From: Intrasporangium flavum
Lineage (GTDB): Bacteria > Actinomycetota > Actinomycetes > Actinomycetales > Dermatophilaceae
Assembly (NCBI RefSeq): GCF_001956915.1
Contig: NZ_MLJO01000013.1
Coordinates: 248,001 to 312,000 of the forward strand
DNA: 64,000 nt
Reading direction: 5' to 3'
Part shown: in pieces, positions 24,753 to 32,038 of the stretch
How the letters are laid out: the number at the start of each line of letters is the position of its first letter
Position numbering within the stretch: position 1 is the first letter of the stretch
Made by a program: the position numbers and the translations under genes
Notes under the pieces: generated by a model
Told to the model about the DNA's origin: nothing
Database searches by the model: none
The model's input: the letters and a program-made list of their open reading frames with translations, nothing else

Positions 24753-25532
24753 ATGACGATCCGCGACGCAGTGCCCGAGCCGTCCACACCGAACCCGGTG
24801 GGCGGGCGCACGGCCGTCACGACCGGAGGAGGCGCGCACGCGAGCACCGCCGCGGTGCAACGACGCCCACGCGTCGGAGCCATCTCCTGGCAGCGCCGGG
24901 GCCTCGACGTCGTCGTCGCCGGCGCGAGCCTCCTCGTGCTCTCGCCCGTCCTGCTCGCCGTGGCCCTCGCGGTGCGGATCTCGAGCCCCGGGCCCGTGAT
25001 CTTCCGGCAGGTGCGGCTGACCCGCGGGCGGACTCCCTTCACGCTGTACAAGTTCCGCACGATGCGCGTCGGTGCCCCCGGACCTGAGGTGACCCGGCGG
25101 GGCGACCCGCGCGTCACCGCGCCCGGCCGGCTGCTCCGGAAGACGAGCCTCGACGAGCTGCCGCAGCTGGTCAACGTGCTGCTCGGGCAGATGACGCTCG
25201 TCGGCCCGCGGCCGGAGACGCCCGCCCTCGCGGAGCGGTACCCGGCCGAGGTCGCCTGGGTCCTCGACGAGACGCCCGGGCTCACCGGGCCGGCGCAGAT
25301 CAGCCTGCGCGACGACGTCAGCGTCGTCGCGGTGCCCGGCGCGGGCCCGGCCTCGGCGGCCGACCCAGAGCTCGTGGAGCGCTGGTACGTCGAGAACCTC
25401 GTGCCGCGGCGCGTGGCCACCGACCTGACCTACCTGCGGCGTCCGTCCCTCTGGGCGACGCTGCGGGTCATCGGGTGGACGGCCCGCTACATCGTCACGG
25501 GGCGACCACCGGAGATCCGACTCGGCGGCTGA
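24753..25532 (+). CDS. undecaprenyl-phosphate sugar phosphotransferase
   Basis: A 259-aa monotopic phosphoglycosyltransferase of the bacterial sugar transferase family (WbaP/WcaJ/PglC type) that starts repeat-unit assembly by moving sugar-1-phosphate to undecaprenyl phosphate. It has one membrane-embedded helix (about 52-74), then the GPVIFRQVRLTRGRTPFTLYKFRTMR segment split around residues 80-105, RLLRKTSLDELPQL with the catalytic Asp-Glu pair, and VGPRPETPAL. It lacks the large WbaP-type membrane domain. It is 3 bp after the lipoprotein and closes the operon. Its 3' end overlaps by 38 bp the 3' end of the convergent MBL-Rieske gene. Confidence 0.92.
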   Translation: MTIRDAVPEPSTPNPVGGRTAVTTGGGAHASTAAVQRRPRVGAISWQRRGLDVVVAGASLLVLSPVLLAVALAVRISSPGPVIFRQVRLTRGRTPFTLYKFRTMRVGAPGPEVTRRGDPRVTAPGRLLRKTSLDELPQLVNVLLGQMTLVGPRPETPALAERYPAEVAWVLDETPGLTGPAQISLRDDVSVVAVPGAGPASAADPELVERWYVENLVPRRVATDLTYLRRPSLWATLRVIGWTARYIVTGRPPEIRLGG

Positions 25533-27135
25533 CCAGCGGGTCGCACCGGGCGTTGAGGCACTCCCCGGTGCCGAGGTCGAACTCGAAGTTGTGGGCCAGG
25601 CACCGCAGGACGCCGTCGCGGATCACGGCGCCGTGCGCGAGGTCCTCGCCGGCGTGCGGGCAGTAGCGGCTGACCTCCCAGTCGCGCTGACCGTCCTCGC
25701 ACCGCTCGGCGAGCGTCACGGTGTCCTCGGGGTCACGCTCGGTCTCGTAGCGCTCGACCTCGTCGAGGGCGGCCGCGTCGGCGTGCTTGAGCAGGCCGAC
25801 GAGGTAGTCGTTGTAGCGGTCGGGGTCGCGCCAGGCCGAGATGCGCAGCGACAGGAACAGGTCCTCCCACCGGACGCGTCCGGTGAGCACCGCGTCGAGC
25901 CAGCGGGCCTCGACGGTGATGCGGTAGCCGGGTGCCGGGCTGCTGCCGGTCAGGTCGACGCTGCACTGCGACGGCCCGAGCTCGACGTCCCAGATGCCCC
26001 CGTCCTCGCCCTCGACGACGAAGCGCACCGTCATGCCGATGCGGTGCAGGAAGTAGTCCGACAGCGCGCCGAGCTCCTCGAAGTGCGCGGCGAAGCGCCG
26101 GGACAGCCCGCTGCCGCGGGGCGGGTCGGGGAAGCTCGCGTACACGGCGGCGACGTCACCGGCACGCCGCTGCGCGTACGCGTCGAGGTAGGCGTGGAGG
26201 TCGTCGGGCAGCCGGCCGTCGGCCGCGACGTCGTCGCGGTCACCGAGGAGGCGGAACCCCTCCCAGTGCGGGTCGGGCTCGACGACGCCGGTGCCGACGT
26301 CGATGCGGTCCCCGGGCAGCAGGCGCACGACCGTCTGGTCGCGCAGCCGCGACCGGAGGTAGGCGGCGGCCTGGCCCGTGTCGGGGAAGATCCCGGGCGG
26401 CGCGATCCGGTCGTTGTGCTGGGCCAGGGCCGGGTCGAGGAAGCACGGCGGCCCGGCGTAGGGCATGACCACCTTCGGCGGCGCGGCGCGCAGCAGGCGG
26501 CTCACCGACTTGAACTTGCCGAGGCGCTTGTCCGCGCTCATCGAGGCGATGACCTCCGGCGGGTACTCGTAGCAGATCGGGTGCCAGGAGGCGCCCGACA
26601 TCTGCACGCCCATGAGGTCGAGCGGACGGCCCGCCTCCTCGACGGCCCGGCGCAGCTGCGCGACCGTGAGGCGGGCGTCGTTGGTGTGCAGGATCGCGTG
26701 GCCGGCGGCGTGCACGAGGATCGCCGCGTCGTGGCACATCGGCGACTGCTCCTGGATGACGGTCATCCAGTCGCCGTGCCGGTTGAGCGCGAGCCGCTCC
26801 CACCGGTCCAGCTCGATGACGACGTTGCGGATCCCCGCGGCGCGGATGCGCGAGATCATCTCCGGCGCCGGGTAGCGCGGGATGACGATGCGCACGTTCT
26901 CGGGCAGGATCCGCAGCAGGTCGAGGTCGAGGTGGTCGAGGTGCTCGTGGGAGATCGCGACCCAGTCGGCCTCGAGCACGTCGGGCCGCAGCAGGTGCGA
27001 GTTGTCGGGGAACGGGAACCACGACCCGAGGAAGGCGCCCTGTGGCGACATCCAGGGGTCGCAGAGCATCGTCAGGTGCGGGGCGTCGATGCGCAGCCCC
27101 GCGTGTCCCAGTGAGGTCACGACCGGCGCGTTCAT
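25495..27135 (-). CDS. MBL-fold plus C-terminal Rieske oxygenase-like protein
   Basis: A 546-aa two-domain protein. The N-terminal 300 residues are a metallo-beta-lactamase fold of the UlaG kind, with AISHEHLDHLDLDLL as the H-x-H-x-D-H metal site and later histidines (SGASWHP). Near the C-terminus is a Rieske [2Fe-2S] motif: CPHAGED then CLAHNFEFD (C-x-H and C-x2-H). CMP-sialic-acid hydroxylase joins the same two folds, but in the opposite order (Rieske first). So a hydroxylase or lyase acting on a sugar-like substrate is possible, but orthology is not supported. The ATG at 27135 is preceded 6 nt away by CACGAT. It is convergent with the exopolysaccharide operon. Confidence 0.82.
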   Translation of the reverse strand: MNAPVVTSLGHAGLRIDAPHLTMLCDPWMSPQGAFLGSWFPFPDNSHLLRPDVLEADWVAISHEHLDHLDLDLLRILPENVRIVIPRYPAPEMISRIRAAGIRNVVIELDRWERLALNRHGDWMTVIQEQSPMCHDAAILVHAAGHAILHTNDARLTVAQLRRAVEEAGRPLDLMGVQMSGASWHPICYEYPPEVIASMSADKRLGKFKSVSRLLRAAPPKVVMPYAGPPCFLDPALAQHNDRIAPPGIFPDTGQAAAYLRSRLRDQTVVRLLPGDRIDVGTGVVEPDPHWEGFRLLGDRDDVAADGRLPDDLHAYLDAYAQRRAGDVAAVYASFPDPPRGSGLSRRFAAHFEELGALSDYFLHRIGMTVRFVVEGEDGGIWDVELGPSQCSVDLTGSSPAPGYRITVEARWLDAVLTGRVRWEDLFLSLRISAWRDPDRYNDYLVGLLKHADAAALDEVERYETERDPEDTVTLAERCEDGQRDWEVSRYCPHAGEDLAHGAVIRDGVLRCLAHNFEFDLGTGECLNARCDPLVSRRVGSPVVAP

Positions 27136-27141
27136 GCCTCG

Positions 27142-27147
27142 ATCGTG
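27142..27147 (-). promoter_or_regulatory. candidate -10 box for MBL-Rieske gene
   Basis: CACGAT then cgaggc and ATG, with the 6-nt spacing seen at other leaderless-type starts. The first base deviates from TANNNT. Confidence 0.3.
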
Positions 27148-27187
27148 CGTCGGCCCGGTCGCGAGGGGCACCGCCGCGCGGACGACC

Positions 27188-27215
27188 CCGCCCTACAGCA
27201 GGTGCAGTAGGGCGG
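27188..27215. promoter_or_regulatory. 9-bp dyad, possible operator
   Basis: Perfect arms CCGCCCTAC and GTAGGGCGG surround a 10-nt spacer. The dyad lies between the divergent MBL-Rieske and LuxR genes, about 80 bp before the LuxR start, where a regulator binding site would be expected. A small RNA hairpin is an alternative. Confidence 0.45.
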
Positions 27216-27295
27216 TGGGTGCCGGTGAACCCGCGCGACGCCGCGCCGGTCGACAGGGCATGCTGTGGTGCGACGGACAGGGGAGCGAGACCGAC

Positions 27296-28087
27296 ATGGA
27301 GCACGTGGAGCGTGACGGGCGGCCGGCCGGCGAGGAGGCCGCCCTGCTGGAGCTGCACGCCACCTCGGCGGCGCTGCGCACCCGCGTCGAGGGCCTCGTC
27401 CTCGATTTCCGGTCCGGTCGGCCCACGCCGGGTTTCCGGCTGCTGGGTGAGGGCCTGGAACAGATCGACAGCGGGCTCTCCGCGCTCGAGCCGACAGCCC
27501 GCTCGAGCGTCTTCACCATGCAGCCGCTGCTCTTCTGGGACCCCCGCAACGCGATGATCGACCTCGATGGCCAGACCCGCCTGCGCGGCCTCGACATCTG
27601 CATGATCACCAGCGGGCGCACCGCCGCGGCCTACCCGCTCCTGAGCTCGGAGATGCCGCACGTGCGGATCGGGCACGCGCCCACGCAGTTCATCCTCATC
27701 GACCGTGGCACGGCCGTCGTGGGCGGCCCGCCCAGCGACGGCGGGTACCCGTCCGCCTGGCTGGCGACCCGCGCCGACGTCCTGACGCTGGTCCGGTCGG
27801 TCTGGGACCAGGCGCTGCCGATGTCCCGGCCAGGGGTCCCCGACGGGGCCGAGCCACCGTTCACGCCGCGTCAGTGCCTCGTCGCCCGACGGATGGTGCT
27901 GGGGCTCAAGGACGCCGCCATCGCGCGCGAGCTCGGGGTGTCGGTCCGCACGGTGGCCGCAGAGGTGGCGGCGCTGCTGGACGGGCTCGGCGTGGCTTCA
28001 CGTCCGGCGGCAGCGCTCGTGCTCCGGGGTGGGAGCGACCGCTCGGCCGAGGGGCGCCGGCGGGCACCCGTCGTCGACGAGCCCTGA
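27296..28087 (+). CDS. LuxR-type regulator with TrmB-like sensor region
   Basis: A 263-aa transcription factor. The C-terminal HTH begins at FTPRQCLVARRMVLGLKDAAIAREL and continues SVRTVAAEVAALL. The middle (about 95-150: YPLLSSEMPHVRIGHAP, FILIDRGTAVVGG) resembles the phospholipase-D-like effector region that follows the HTH in TrmB-type regulators. The order here is reversed, with the HTH at the end. There is no receiver domain. A clear paralogue with the same layout is at 54.6 kb. The ATG at 27296 is preceded by ggggagcg about 9 nt upstream. Targets are unknown; the divergent MBL-Rieske gene is the nearest candidate. Confidence 0.8.
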   Translation: MEHVERDGRPAGEEAALLELHATSAALRTRVEGLVLDFRSGRPTPGFRLLGEGLEQIDSGLSALEPTARSSVFTMQPLLFWDPRNAMIDLDGQTRLRGLDICMITSGRTAAAYPLLSSEMPHVRIGHAPTQFILIDRGTAVVGGPPSDGGYPSAWLATRADVLTLVRSVWDQALPMSRPGVPDGAEPPFTPRQCLVARRMVLGLKDAAIARELGVSVRTVAAEVAALLDGLGVASRPAAALVLRGGSDRSAEGRRRAPVVDEP

Positions 28088-28117
28088 GCAGGGGCGCGGC
28101 GTGCCGGGCGGTGGCGG

Positions 28118-29140
28118 CTAGACCGGTACGAGGCGCAGGATGACGTCGGCCTGGTCGTCGGAGACGTAGACGTCGCCGTTCGGGGTGACGAGCAGGCCCT
28201 GCGGCTCGACGAGGCCGGAGCGGGCGAGCACGGTCGGTGCCCCACCGCCGGCCGGCCAGCGTCGGAGGTCGTGGTTGACGTGCCGCACGTCGGTGACGAG
28301 CAGGGCGCCGGCTGCGTCGAACGCCAGGTCGTCGGGCATGCTCGCGCGGGCCACCCGGGTCCGGCTGCCGCCCGCTCCGAGGCGCCAGACGTCGCCGCCG
28401 CACTCGTCGGCGACGTACACCCGGCCGTGGGAGTCGACGGCGGCGCCGACAGGGTGGACGAACCCGCGCGCGAGCGGCGTCAGCGAGCCACCTTGCGGTG
28501 CAAGGCGATAGATCGTCCCGGTCACCGGGTCGGGGACGATGAGCGTGAGGGTCGTTGCGTCCCAGGCGATCCCGTCGACGCCACCCCGACAGGTCGCCTT
28601 GACCGGTTGCCCGGGCAGCGTCGCGAGGACGCGCGGTGCCGACCGGCCCGCCGCGAACGACAGCACCCGGTTGGTGTTCTCCTCGGCCACGACGAGCGTG
28701 CCGTCGGACAGCTGGACGAGCCCCTCCGGGCCGTCGAGGCCGCGGTGCACGACACGCGTCGAACCGTCGGCGGCCAGACGCGTGACGGTGCCGTTGGTGT
28801 AGTCGCTGTAGAGCAGGGCGCCCGTCGGGTCGAGCGCGAGGTCGTCGGGATGGTCGGCGCCGTGGTGCACGACGCTCGTCCGGTACCCGCGTGGAGCGAG
28901 GGCAGTCGGCGTCGGGGCGGGCGGGGACGACGTGACTGCCGTCGTCTGGGTCGCACCCGGGGCGGAGGTGCTCGCCGGCGGCGTGCCGGCCGGACGCGTC
29001 GAGGAGGAGGTGGCGGACGCGTCGGCAGAGGGCCCCGGGACGGCTGCGCTGCAGGCGACCAGACCGGCGCACACCACGGCACCGGCCACGGCCGGGGCCA
29101 CGGCCCGTGGCACCAGGGAGAGGCCGACGCGTCCGCGCAC
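28118..29140 (-). CDS. beta-propeller (NHL/SMP-30-like) lipoprotein
   Basis: A 340-aa exported lipoprotein. The signal peptide ends in AGLVACS (lipobox around residue 28), followed by a Ser/Thr/Ala/Pro-rich linker to about residue 80. The rest is a six-bladed propeller pattern with repeated D-D-L-A-x-D-P-x-G-A-L-L-Y, P-E-G-L-V-Q-L-S-D-G-T-L-V-V and G-x-V-Y-V-A-D/S-D blades. Such propellers bind ligands or act as lactonase/streptogramin-lyase-like enzymes; no catalytic set is evident. GTG start 6 nt after TAGCCT. It is convergent with the LuxR gene. Confidence 0.8.
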   Translation of the reverse strand: MRGRVGLSLVPRAVAPAVAGAVVCAGLVACSAAVPGPSADASATSSSTRPAGTPPASTSAPGATQTTAVTSSPPAPTPTALAPRGYRTSVVHHGADHPDDLALDPTGALLYSDYTNGTVTRLAADGSTRVVHRGLDGPEGLVQLSDGTLVVAEENTNRVLSFAAGRSAPRVLATLPGQPVKATCRGGVDGIAWDATTLTLIVPDPVTGTIYRLAPQGGSLTPLARGFVHPVGAAVDSHGRVYVADECGGDVWRLGAGGSRTRVARASMPDDLAFDAAGALLVTDVRHVNHDLRRWPAGGGAPTVLARSGLVEPQGLLVTPNGDVYVSDDQADVILRLVPV

Positions 29141-29146
29141 GCCCCG

Positions 29147-29152
29147 AGGCTA
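29147..29152 (-). promoter_or_regulatory. candidate -10 box for propeller lipoprotein
   Basis: TAGCCT then cggggc and GTG, a 6-nt gap with no room for a Shine-Dalgarno sequence. Confidence 0.45.
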
Positions 29153-29269
29153 GGTGGCGCTCCTGTGCCGGTCCCGTGAGCAGGCTACGAGCCGCCGTGG
29201 GGTCCGGCGCCGCGCGCCCGGAGGGGTAGCGGAGCGGCCCTCGTGGTCGGGGCACCCGCGCGGACCCGG

Positions 29270-29275
29270 TAGACT
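29270..29275 (+). promoter_or_regulatory. candidate -10 box of DEAD-box gene
   Basis: TAGACT places the transcript start near 29282. That is downstream of the in-frame ATG at 29278, which therefore cannot be used, and leaves a leader of about 150 nt before the GTG at 29434. Confidence 0.5.
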
Positions 29276-29433
29276 GGATGACAGCGACCCGCCCAGTTCT
29301 GCCTCGGGTCGCCTCTTCTGCGCCTGGCGCCCCGCGCCGGCCCGTCGATTCGCTCTTGCGCCGCGACCCCTCGATGACCGAGGCCCCTCGCGCCGGGCAG
29401 AACGACCACATCCACGTTCTGGAGTACCCACCT

Positions 29434-31062
29434 GTGTCCACTGACACGACCTTCGCCGCCCTCGGCGTGCCCAGCTCCCTCGTCGCGGTCCTCGACGACC
29501 TCGGCATCACCACCCCGACCCCGATCCAGGCCGCGACGCTGCCCGACTCCGTCGCCGGTCGCGACGTGCTCGGCCGCGGCCGCACCGGCTCCGGCAAGAC
29601 CTACGCCTTCCTGCTGCCGCTGCTGACGCGCCTGTCGCAGTCGGGCCGCCGCCCGCAGGCGCGCCGTCCCCGCGCGCTGGTGCTGGCCCCGACGCGTGAG
29701 CTCGCCACCCAGATCGAGGCGTCCATGGCGCCGCTGGCGCGCGCGCTCGGCCTGAGCTCGCAGACCGTCTTCGGCGGCGTCGGCCAGAACCCGCAGGTGC
29801 AGGGCCTGCGCAAGGGCGTCGACGTCGTCGTCGCCTGCCCCGGCCGCCTCGAGGACCTCATGCAGCAGGGCCACGTGTTCCTCGACGCCGTCGAGATCAC
29901 GATCCTCGACGAGGCCGACCACATGGCCGACCTCGGCTTCCTCCCCGGTGTGCGCCGGATCATGGACAAGACCCCGCGCGACGGCCAGCGGCTCCTGTTC
30001 TCGGCGACGCTCGACGGCGCGATCAACGTGCTCGTCAAGCAGTTCCTCACCAACCCCGTGACGCACCAGGCCGACTCGGCCCAGTCGCCGGTGTCGACGA
30101 TGAGCCACCACGTGCTGCACGTCGACAACGGCGCGCACCTGCCCGTCATCGTCGACCTCGCCGCGGCGCCGGGTCGCAAGGTCGTCTTCACGCGGACCAA
30201 GCACCGCGCCAAGAAGCTCGCCAAGCAGCTGAACGCGTCGGGAGTTCCGGCCGTCGAGCTGCACGGCAACTTGAGCCAGGGCGCGCGCACCCGCAACATG
30301 GACGACTTCCACTCGGGCCGGGCGCAGACGCTCGTCGCCACCGACATCGCGGCCCGCGGCATCCACGTCGACGACGTCGCCCTCGTCATCCACGCCGACC
30401 CGCCGGTCGAGCACAAGGCCTACCTGCACCGCTCCGGCCGCACCGCCCGCGCGGGCAACGCCGGCACGGTCGTGACGATGATGCTCGACGAGCAGGTCCG
30501 CGACGTGCGCGACCTGACCCGCAAGGCCGGCATCCGCCCGACGACGACGCGCGTCGCGCCGGGACACCCGCTGCTCGAGGAGCTCGCCCCGGGCGAGCGC
30601 TCCTTCGCGGGCGCGCTGGTGCGCGAGGAGGCCCGTCCGGGCGCCCGTGCCGGTGCGGCAGCGGGGGAGTCCTCCGGCCGGGGTCGTGGCCGCGGCCGTG
30701 GTCGCGGTCGTGGTGCCCAGTCCGCCGAGGGTGCGGCCGCGGGCGGCGCTCGCGGCACGGGTCGCTCCGGTGGGCGTGGTCGGGGGCGCTCCGGTGCCGG
30801 GACGTCCGAGTCGCGTCCCGACTCGCGTCCCGACTCGCGCCCCGACTCGACGGCCGGATCGCGCTCCGGCGCCTCCCGGTCCGGCGCTCGTCGCTCCGGT
30901 GCCCCGTCGGGCCAGGGGCGTCAGGGTGGCCAGGGCGGTTCCGGCCGCTCCGGCGGCTCGGGGCGTCGTGGCGGCTCGACGACCGTCTACTCGACGAGCA
31001 GCGGCGGCAGCGCCGCGGCCTTCTCGGCCGGCACCCGCGCCGGGTCGCGCCGCTCCCGCTGA
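29434..31062 (+). CDS. DEAD-box RNA helicase
   Basis: A 542-aa ATP-dependent RNA helicase with the full motif set: Q motif (TPTPIQ), motif I GRTGSGKT, Ia PTRELATQ, II DEAD, III SAT, IV/V region VATDIAARGIHV and VI HRSGRTARAG. From about residue 400 there is a basic, Gly/Arg-rich low-complexity tail (GRGRGRGRGRG, SRPD repeats) that would bind RNA and may have variable length. The GTG start (STDTTFAALG) has ggag 9 nt upstream. The frame stays open further upstream, but that part is not helicase-like and lies before the likely transcript start. The long leader is often seen in cold-shock-type helicase genes. Confidence 0.92.
   Translation: MSTDTTFAALGVPSSLVAVLDDLGITTPTPIQAATLPDSVAGRDVLGRGRTGSGKTYAFLLPLLTRLSQSGRRPQARRPRALVLAPTRELATQIEASMAPLARALGLSSQTVFGGVGQNPQVQGLRKGVDVVVACPGRLEDLMQQGHVFLDAVEITILDEADHMADLGFLPGVRRIMDKTPRDGQRLLFSATLDGAINVLVKQFLTNPVTHQADSAQSPVSTMSHHVLHVDNGAHLPVIVDLAAAPGRKVVFTRTKHRAKKLAKQLNASGVPAVELHGNLSQGARTRNMDDFHSGRAQTLVATDIAARGIHVDDVALVIHADPPVEHKAYLHRSGRTARAGNAGTVVTMMLDEQVRDVRDLTRKAGIRPTTTRVAPGHPLLEELAPGERSFAGALVREEARPGARAGAAAGESSGRGRGRGRGRGRGAQSAEGAAAGGARGTGRSGGRGRGRSGAGTSESRPDSRPDSRPDSTAGSRSGASRSGARRSGAPSGQGRQGGQGGSGRSGGSGRRGGSTTVYSTSSGGSAAAFSAGTRAGSRRSR
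30810..30846 (+). repeat. 12-bp in-frame repeat in helicase tail
   Basis: Three copies of a gtcccgactcgc-like unit encode SRPD repeats in the basic tail. Confidence 0.75.
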
Positions 31063-31065
31063 CCT

Positions 31066-31085
31066 CCCGGGCTGCTCGGCCCGGG
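31066..31085 (+). terminator. stem-loop after helicase gene
   Basis: CCCGGGC, a 6-nt loop, then GCCCGGG starts 3 bp after the helicase stop. No T-run follows. Confidence 0.5.
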
Positions 31086-31154
31086 CGAGGCGGGACCGGC
31101 GTGCTGACGCCGAAACCCTTGCGGTGACGCGCCGGTCGGGGTTCCACTGGGACC

Positions 31155-31322
31155 GTGGGACGTCCTTCAGCCGTGGCGCTCGTCGTGCTGGCCCTCGTGG
31201 CCGTCGTCGTGACGGTCGACGTGCTGTTCTTCCGCAACCACTTCTGGGAGCGGCTGGCGGTCAACGTCGGGATCGTCCTCGTCTTCGGGGCGTTCTACCT
31301 CCGTTTCGCCCGCAGGTCGTGA
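31155..31322 (+). CDS. 55-aa two-helix membrane protein
   Basis: A small protein of 55 residues starting at GTG 31155. It has two hydrophobic segments (ALVVLALVAVVVTVDVLFF and LAVNVGIVLVFGAFYL) separated by the turn RNHFWERL and ending in a basic FARRS tail. Predicted inner-membrane hairpin with no known function. The short charged loop with aromatic residues looks conserved-like, and codon use is like its neighbours, so I take it as a real gene. A TCCACT hexamer lies 6 nt upstream of the start, a weak leaderless-type signal. Confidence 0.65.
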   Translation: MGRPSAVALVVLALVAVVVTVDVLFFRNHFWERLAVNVGIVLVFGAFYLRFARRS

Positions 31323-31407
31323 CCCCGCGCCCGGCAGGACCCGCGGGTCACGTGGCGGTCCGTGCCGGTGGGCTCGCGCGCCTGCGGCCGCCCGGCGCGC
31401 TGCGTGG

Positions 31408-31413
31408 CAGGCT
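31408..31413 (+). promoter_or_regulatory. candidate -10 box before 186-aa gene
   Basis: CAGGCT then gggcgc and GTG at 31420. It has the same spacing as other leaderless-type starts here. Confidence 0.3.
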
Positions 31414-31419
31414 GGGCGC

Positions 31420-31980
31420 GTGCCTTCGCGACTGCGGTTCACCCTGAGCCAGTTCGGCTCCAAGTCCGGTGGGAAGGACGCATTGTCCTCCCTCCTCGAC
31501 GCCCCCTCCCTGCCGGGCGCGGGCTGGAGCGTCGTCGACGAGCGCACGTGGCTCACGGGCCGGCAGCGGCCGGCCGAGCCGTGGGCGCAGCGTGCGGCGG
31601 CCGCCGGCAGCGTCACGGCGTGGCGGTCCCTGCGCTCCGGCAGCCGGTCCCTGTGGGTCCAGGTGGTCCCGGCGGCCGGCGCCGACGACGCCCGCGCCGC
31701 CCTGACGGCCGTGCCGACGGCGCTGCTCGCCAACCAGCGCGCCCAGGTCCGTCTCGAGTCCGAGGCCGACGTCGAACCACCCGTCCTCGCCGGGGCGGAC
31801 GCCGCCTGGGCGCACGTGCAGCACACGTCCGGGCACCCCGACGCCGGCACCTCGCTGCTGCTCTGCTGGACCTCCGGCGACCGGCTCCACGCCCTCGGCG
31901 CCGCCGGCCGCCCGGAGTGGACGTGGGCCGAGGTCGCCGCCCTCGCCGACGCCCAGACCGCCCGCTCGCGCGGCGCCTGA
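31420..31980 (+). CDS. unknown 186-aa cytoplasmic protein
   Basis: No family recognised. The protein has no signal peptide or membrane segment. It begins with a basic lead (PSRLRFTLSQFGSKSGGKD) and has a Trp-rich middle (GWSVVDERTWLTG, AWRSLRSGSRSLWVQVVP) and a C-terminal strand-turn pattern (TSLLLCWTSGDRLHALG). One Cys only. It lies alone between the 55-aa membrane protein and kup. Third-position GC matches real genes of the window, which supports coding. Confidence 0.65.
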   Translation: MPSRLRFTLSQFGSKSGGKDALSSLLDAPSLPGAGWSVVDERTWLTGRQRPAEPWAQRAAAAGSVTAWRSLRSGSRSLWVQVVPAAGADDARAALTAVPTALLANQRAQVRLESEADVEPPVLAGADAAWAHVQHTSGHPDAGTSLLLCWTSGDRLHALGAAGRPEWTWAEVAALADAQTARSRGA

Positions 31981-32038
31981 CCCGCCCACCCGACACACCT
32001 GAGGACGGGCACCGGGCCCGGTGGAAGGATGGACGCTC

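Noticed and set aside
25495..27135. Bacterial orthologue of CMP-sialic-acid hydroxylase
   Set aside because: The Rieske domain is at the wrong end, and the protein is not in the sialic acid operon. Only fold similarity is supported.
29278..29433. In-frame N-terminal extension of the DEAD-box helicase from ATG 29278
   Set aside because: The extension is low-complexity and lies at or before the likely transcript start from TAGACT; the GTG at 29434 has ggag upstream and begins family-like sequence.
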